A DNA stretch of 64,000 nucleotides from assembly GCA_001557505.1 (NCBI GenBank), contig LSAX01000004.1:1674001-1738000 (forward strand). Reading direction: 5' to 3'. Below the pieces are notes generated by a model. The model was not told the DNA's origin. It ran no database searches and worked only from the letters and a program-made list of their open reading frames with translations. The stretch comes from Reticulascus tulasneorum (Eukaryota; Ascomycota; Sordariomycetes; Glomerellales; Reticulascaceae). Of the stretch, positions 59,277 to 64,000 are shown piece by piece (position 1 is the stretch's first letter; each line of letters opens with the position of its first letter). A program made the translations under genes and the position numbers.

Positions 59277-59708
59277 TCACGAAGTCCAGAGCTCATCTTG
59301 GCCCACCCGACCAACCATCGTGCCTAGCCAGTCGGAGCACTGTTTCACTCGCAGTATGCAGTGGACTCCTTGCTCTGAGATGCCGGGCCAGGCAGTGATA
59401 GCTGCAGCAAAGGAGCCCAAATCTTGGCGTGGGACTCGTAGCCAGCAGTTGTTCCCGTCGACCTTCAGGATGTCGATGGGTATGGCTATTCCAGTCGCCC
59501 CTAGAAATTGTCGTAATGCTGCAGTGCAGTAAGAGCGAAATTGTAGCATGTCAAGGGGTGCGGAAATGGGTGAATCCGAGACCGCTTCAAGATGTGCATA
59601 AGAAAATTGTGGTGCTTTGATAGTACAAGTGAGCAACTGGTGTGACTTTGGTATTTTGGCCGGTATACTACTAGCTGGGGCATCTTCCATTTTTGTGTCC
59701 AGAGACAT
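59277..59708 (-). CDS. POP8: POP8-like RNase P/MRP subunit
   Basis: 143 residues from ATG 59708; a second ATG is at 59690 and the choice between them is open. Upstream the frame reaches only a GTG. The protein has a short Ser/Pro/Ala leader, then a small alpha/beta domain with FRSYCTAALRQFLGATGIAI, PIDILKVDGNNCWLRVPRQD and a C-terminal ILRVKQCSDWLGTMVGR. This resembles, from memory, the small Pop8 subunits of fungal RNase P and RNase MRP (tRNA and rRNA processing), a fold related to Pop5/Rpp14. The match is from recall of the pattern only. It converges on PP5 (176 bp between stops) and is divergent from SPT4. Confidence 0.72.
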   Translation of the reverse strand: MSLDTKMEDAPASSIPAKIPKSHQLLTCTIKAPQFSYAHLEAVSDSPISAPLDMLQFRSYCTAALRQFLGATGIAIPIDILKVDGNNCWLRVPRQDLGSFAAAITAWPGISEQGVHCILRVKQCSDWLGTMVGRVGQDELWTS

Positions 59709-60092
59709 GGTGCCCGCTACCAAGCCCTTGGGACATCCGTGACTAGCACCTTCGAATCGTTCTCGCCTTGCTACCCAGCAGTAGGCTTTGGTTATTAAGT
59801 GGAAAGTTCGCAGTTCTCCGACGATGGGGCACACAGTGTCGGGGAAAAAGGCTGTGGAAAGTCATTGGGTTCGTCGAAATCAATAAACATAATTCGAGGA
59901 CTGTTAATTGCATAATAAGGGGTCCAGCTCAAGTTTAGCCACACCCTACAACTAAAAATCCTAGCCTCACGCCACAGCCTCGCCAAAGGCCAAAAAGAAC
60001 GGAAGCATCAACATCGTCCCTTTGCGCCGTTAGCAATTTCTCCTCCCCCATGCACCGCGCTCTTCCATAACGGTAGCAACAAATAAGCCGCC
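59709..60092. promoter_or_regulatory. Divergent promoter, POP8 / SPT4
   Basis: 384 bp between divergent start codons. No gene seen. Confidence 0.55.
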
Positions 60093-60585
60093 ATGTCCGA
60101 AAACTTCGTCGCACCCGGCCAGCAGCGCTACCTCCGCGCGTGCATGGTCTGCTCCATCGTCATGACATACCAGGTATATAACCTCCCCCTCCATCACCCC
60201 AGAAATTGCCAGGAAAACTAACGAATCTCGCCCCCCCGTCTCAGCGTTTCCGCGACGAAGGTTGTCCCAACTGCGAGGAGTTCCTCCACCTCGCCGGTTC
60301 GCAGGACCAGATCGAGAGCTGCACGAGCCAAGTCTTCGAGGGGGTCATCACGCTCGTGAACCCGGCCAAGTCATGGGTTGCAAAGTGGCAGCGGCTGGAT
60401 GGGTACGTCAAGGGCGTGTATGCGATCAAGGTGTCGGGGCAGCTGCCGGACGAGATTCGGAACACCCTGGAGGACGAGTACAGGATACGATATATCCCGT
60501 GAGTGCTCCTGTTGTTGGATCTGAGCTGAGAGTGTTACTAACGGGTGGTAGGCGAGATGGCACGGAGACTGAGGCGGATGGCTAG
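60093..60585 (+). CDS. SPT4: Transcription elongation factor SPT4
   Basis: SPT4 pairs with SPT5 to keep RNA polymerase II processive. Exons 60093-60173, 60245-60498 and 60552-60585 give 122 residues. The four-Cys zinc finger is made by CMVC (exon 1) and CPNC (exon 2), with [15 protein letters not shown] and [15 protein letters not shown] following, as in the family. The last exon of 34 nt encodes a short acidic tail. It converges on KIN17, 187 bp away. Confidence 0.97.
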
Positions 60586-60772
60586 GGAGGGGTGTATTCG
60601 AAGTAGTTTGCACATGGCGTTTGGAGACAGGCTTGGGGTCAAAAAGACATATGGTCTTGATTTGCAATTGTTCTATGACATGGTATCTTAAATGCAACCT
60701 GGTTTATCACCATCATTCCCCTAAACATGGCCCACCAACGCCGATATATATACGACAGATGCTCTATTGGCA

Positions 60773-61814
60773 CTATCTTTGGTCTGTTTTCTGCTTCTTC
60801 CACGACGAAGCACCGGGCCCAGATGCATCCCTTGCCCTCTTCTTCTCCATCCTCTCCAAATCCTCCTTCATAATCCTCTCTGCCTCGCTCATCTTCTTCG
60901 GCTGCTCGATCTTGACATGCTTTTTGGATCCACTACCGAAGGCATTCTTCTTCACAGCAAAGACATTCTTTGTTTGTGGCTTTGCGGTCATCTTCATCGT
61001 AAGCCCGCCCATGCTGGGTTTCTCCGTTTCCTTCTTTTCCTCCTCTGCAGTCGGTGTTGTCGAGTCGTCTGTAGGTTTCGGTGACTTTTGTTCTATAGCA
61101 GGCGCAGGTTTTGCGCCGAATGACAGCGTGATCTTCTCGCCTTCCTGCCGCTTCAATTCCCTGTTCTCAGGCTCGTCCTCTTCTAGCTTCTCTCCTCTCG
61201 CTTCCGCGGCCTTTTGCGCCCTTCGTATTTGCTCTCGAATCATCATCTGCTCCACCTCCTCATTTCCCCTGTCCTGCATCTCTTTCCTTCTTAAGGCATC
61301 TTGCCGCCTCAATGCTTCCGGCGAGTTGTCGATCCATGCAATGTACAAGCCCTTGTCCTCTTTGTCCTCCACTCTGCAGATGCCCTCCCGACCCAGGTGT
61401 TTCGCGAACTCGGTCAAGCTCGGCCACTTCGTCGCGTTCTGATGAATGTGGTCCTTGTTTGCGATGTATTCCTGGTAGAATCGATTTAACTGCACTTCTT
61501 TCTCGCCATGACCGGTGCGCAGGAGCTGGAGAAAGTCGCTTTGAAACTGGTTGCTGTAGTCGTTGAGAAATTTCTTTGGGTCTTCGCCCACCACTAACAT
61601 CTGTCTGACATGGCTCTCCGACTGTGTGTGCATCTTGAAGGCATTTTCGTCTCTACAAGCTTTCTCGCATCTGCAAACGTGTATCAGTATTGCTGAAACG
61701 TCAAGTTGGGTGGAGGAGGACTTACACTTGACAAAACCACCGAAGCCGCGTCAGACCTTTCGACCGGAGCTTGTTGCTCAGATATTTGGTGGATCCCACC
61801 TCTGCTTTCGGCAT
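60773..61814 (-). CDS. kin17: KIN17-type zinc finger and winged-helix protein
   Basis: A nuclear protein linked to DNA replication/repair and mRNA processing in animals. Exons 61726-61814 and 60773-61670 give 328 residues. Start MPKAEVGSTKYLSNKLRSKG. The C2H2 finger is CQVC...HTQSESH, split by the single intron, which restores the finger exactly. The Kin17 winged helix follows (SNQFQSDFLQLLRTGHGEKE, FYQEYIANKDHIHQNATKWP, FAKHLGREG). A long charged helix (about 175-215) and a Lys-rich tail ending KKQKTDQR come last. The SH3-like C-terminal domain of the animal protein is missing, as is usual in many fungi as far as I recall. Confidence 0.95.
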
Positions 61815-62301
61815 CGCGAAGGAAGCTTCGGTAGCTATAAAATAGGTGGATGTGCTAAAGTTCTTGGTTGGGAAGTTGGAGTGGTTCTTCAACGTCTTGA
61901 AAGTTGATGAGGCAAGGTGAAGGGGCGAGATTCGCAGGCAACCTCGGAGGAGGGGCCTTGTAAATAATCTGTTATCTCTGCCGATAACAATATTCAATCT
62001 GGCGGGGTATCACAGTATTAACTTGAAAATAAAGACTGTATGAATCCAGGGGTTTGTGGGCATCTTCAATACTGAGATGTTTCGCTCAAGATATATATCT
62101 ACTAAAGTAGCTTTTTAGCCATCCAATCCTACGATATCCTATACGCATTCCTTTTCCACCATAAAATTCGGTAAAATGCAGCCAGTAACAACGTCTACAA
62201 CCGAAGCAGACACTCTAAGGATCAAGGTCTATGTGCGTTTTTGTGAACTCCCAAAGGTATAAGCTGCAAAATGCAACTGCCCGAATCAACACAAGTCGCA
62301 G
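61815..62301. other. Intergenic, KIN17 5' flank and aspartate kinase 3' flank
   Basis: 487 bp, both neighbours on the minus strand. It contains an inverted TTATC-type pair (CTGTTATCT / CGATAACAA, 61969-61991). No gene seen. Confidence 0.5.
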
Positions 62302-63977
62302 CTATTCCAGAAACGTGAATAGGTTTGTGTGAAGGATGTTCATGGCTCTGGTAGCATCCCGAGCGTCAATGACGCAAGATATGTTGATCTCGCTTGCCCC
62401 TGGGGGAATGTTAGAGCAGACATTGAGACTACGAAGGAGAGCCTAGACTCACCTTGCGATATCATTTCAATATTGACGTTATGCTCCCCAAGTGTGGAGA
62501 ACATACGTCCCGCGATCCCAATCATGTTTTTCATCTCCGCACCGACGAGACTCAGAATCGCCATATCATGCAAAACACTGACGTCGCCACACTCCTCCAG
62601 CTCGAGTCTCGCCTTGTCAAAATTACCAATCTCGGCGTTTCCTGCGTGGATCGCCATGGAGACATGCACCTCACTGGTCGATATCAGGTCTACGGAGATT
62701 TGGTAGTTATTGAGGATGGAGAATACTCGGGCGAAGAAGCCGTGCGAGATTGCTCGCTTGTTCGAGTGGACATTGATGACCGAGATCTTGTCCTTGATAG
62801 TCACGGCAGTAGGCCGCTTGGGCTTCTTTCGTAAGGATAGATCAGTCGGCCTTGATCGCTGGATTTGCTGGCCTGCCGAGAGCACCGCATCTGGTACAAC
62901 TATGGTGCCGTTGCCCCTTGGGTTCTTCACATTCTTGATCCGAATGGGTATCGGGGGCACGGCTCGGATGACTTGGTCCATGGTTAGGTGATGTATGACC
63001 TCCGACCCGTAGAACGTGAGCTCTGCGGCCTCGGAGGGCGTGATGGTGCTAAGTAGCCGGGCCGTAGGCACCTTATTGGGATCCGCTGTGAAAATGCCGT
63101 CAACCTCTTTCCAAACCTGAAGCTCGTCGGCCCTCAAGCCAACTGCACAGAGCGCGGCGCAAAGGTCCGTGTACCCGCGGCCGATATCGCCGTCTATGAG
63201 CGTGCCGGGTACATTTCCGAAGAAACCAGTGACAACAGGAACACGGTCTTCGCAGGCCAGCAGCTTCTTTCGAAGTACCGCCGTAGCCTCCCGATAAAAC
63301 TCGAAATTCAGTTGCGCCGACGCATCGTAGTGAAAGGCATCACTAAGGTCAACGTATTCCGAGGCAACCCCCTATTACCTGGTTAGCATACAAAACCCGA
63401 GAGGGAGGTCTTTTTACTGTTGCATGCAACATACCATGTCTCTCAGTAGAACGGCCATAAAGCGACAGCTGAGCTTCTCACCAAAGCTGATGACTCTATC
63501 TTTAGATCTGGAGTTGACTTCGAGGTTAAAGCGCTTCGCTGCAACGATGTACTCCATCAGTTCTTGGCATTCATCCCTAATTTCCTTGGACAAAGCTGAT
63601 CTTAGCTCCTCATTGCGAACGAATGTCTGGACTGCATGAAGGTGCTCATCGCACATGGCCTGGATCAAGCTCTTCGCTTGATCCACCAGATCATTTTGAA
63701 CGTCTTCGTTACTTGTTGCTGCAGCAATTGCCCTGAGCTTCTCAAACACGCCAAGTAGCCTATTGCCGGAAGTTGTCAGTGGTGCATGGCAAGGAAGCCG
63801 CTGGCGATGCTGGGTGACTCACCGACTGGTAGTCCCCTCGGCCTTTTTGCCAGTGCTTCTTGCCGAACAGACGACGACTACATTGTTTTGAGCTAGACTC
63901 GCCCTGGAGAATAAGGTCAGCTGGAACCTTTGTCTTCGAGATGTTATAAAATCTCACCGTATTATGTCTCGTGCAAT
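62302..63977 (-). CDS. HOM3: Aspartate kinase, 5' end outside the window
   Basis: First enzyme of threonine/methionine synthesis; phosphorylates aspartate. Visible exons are 63958-63977, 63823-63903, 63435-63759, 62453-63371 and 62302-62399, giving 480 codons. The missing 5' exon(s) should hold the KFGGTSVG motif. Visible parts: IARDIIR, VVVVCSARSTGKKAEGTTSR, VTGFFGNVPGT, GRGYTDLCAA and WKEVDGIFTADP of the kinase domain; then two ACT domains (SVINVHSNKRAISHGFFARV and MAILSLVGAEMKNMIGIAGR) that mediate threonine feedback in this family. The first visible exon is only 20 nt. The last exon lies beyond an in-frame stop of the unspliced frame and restores ASEINISCVIDARDATRAMN. All borders are GT..AG. 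Confidence 0.95.
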
Positions 63978-64000
63978 CTAGCCATTCGCAACTGTCAGCC

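Overview
The window is chromosomal DNA from a filamentous ascomycete, most likely a Sordariomycete. The genes carry many short introns (about 50-100 bp) with GT..AG borders and CTRAY-type branch sites. The encoded proteins match the Neurospora/Fusarium/Colletotrichum kind of homologue, and the gene content is eukaryotic housekeeping. I see no transposon, CRISPR array, rRNA or tRNA that I can support, and no secondary-metabolite cluster. Starts were chosen at ATG codons; several long open frames begin at TTG or GTG and were trimmed. Exon borders were worked out by reading splice sites and checking that the reading frame closes.

Layout, left to right. 1-3.4 kb: no gene seen. 3.4-10 kb: NADP-glutamate dehydrogenase and DNA polymerase delta catalytic subunit, both on the minus strand. 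11.4-19.6 kb: a rhomboid protease, a lysine-rich unknown protein, a small membrane protein and an asparaginase with ankyrin repeats. 20.8-31.9 kb: BUR1-type CDK, a small membrane protein of unknown function, the SNF1/AMPK beta subunit, KAE1, EPL1 and calcineurin B. 32-36.9 kb: a gene desert. 36.9-38.2 kb: a Q/P-rich unknown protein. 38.2-46.3 kb: a second, larger gene desert rich in simple repeats. 46.3-64 kb: a dense block with mitoribosomal uS9m, eEF1B-gamma, an FCP1-like protein, RRP36, COQ8, ESS2/Bis1, protein phosphatase 5, a POP8-like protein, SPT4, KIN17 and aspartate kinase. The aspartate kinase gene runs off the right edge.

The genes do not form one pathway. Many are arranged as divergent pairs sharing a 0.35-0.9 kb promoter: uS9m/eEF1B-gamma, FCP1-like/RRP36, ESS2/PP5, POP8/SPT4 and EPL1/calcineurin B. 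Two pairs link related processes: cytosolic with mitochondrial translation, and RNA processing with transcription elongation.

I did not find a clearly new biological system. The best leads are the 5-kb gap between two converging genes and the 8-kb desert upstream of the Q/P-rich gene. Smaller leads are a GC-AG intron in calcineurin B, a 20-nt microexon in aspartate kinase, a stop-free 57-nt intron in EPL1, a palindrome in the FCP1-like/RRP36 promoter, paired CACGTGAC boxes in EPL1 intron 1, and a short TACCTAGG-type motif that recurs in the gene-poor regions.
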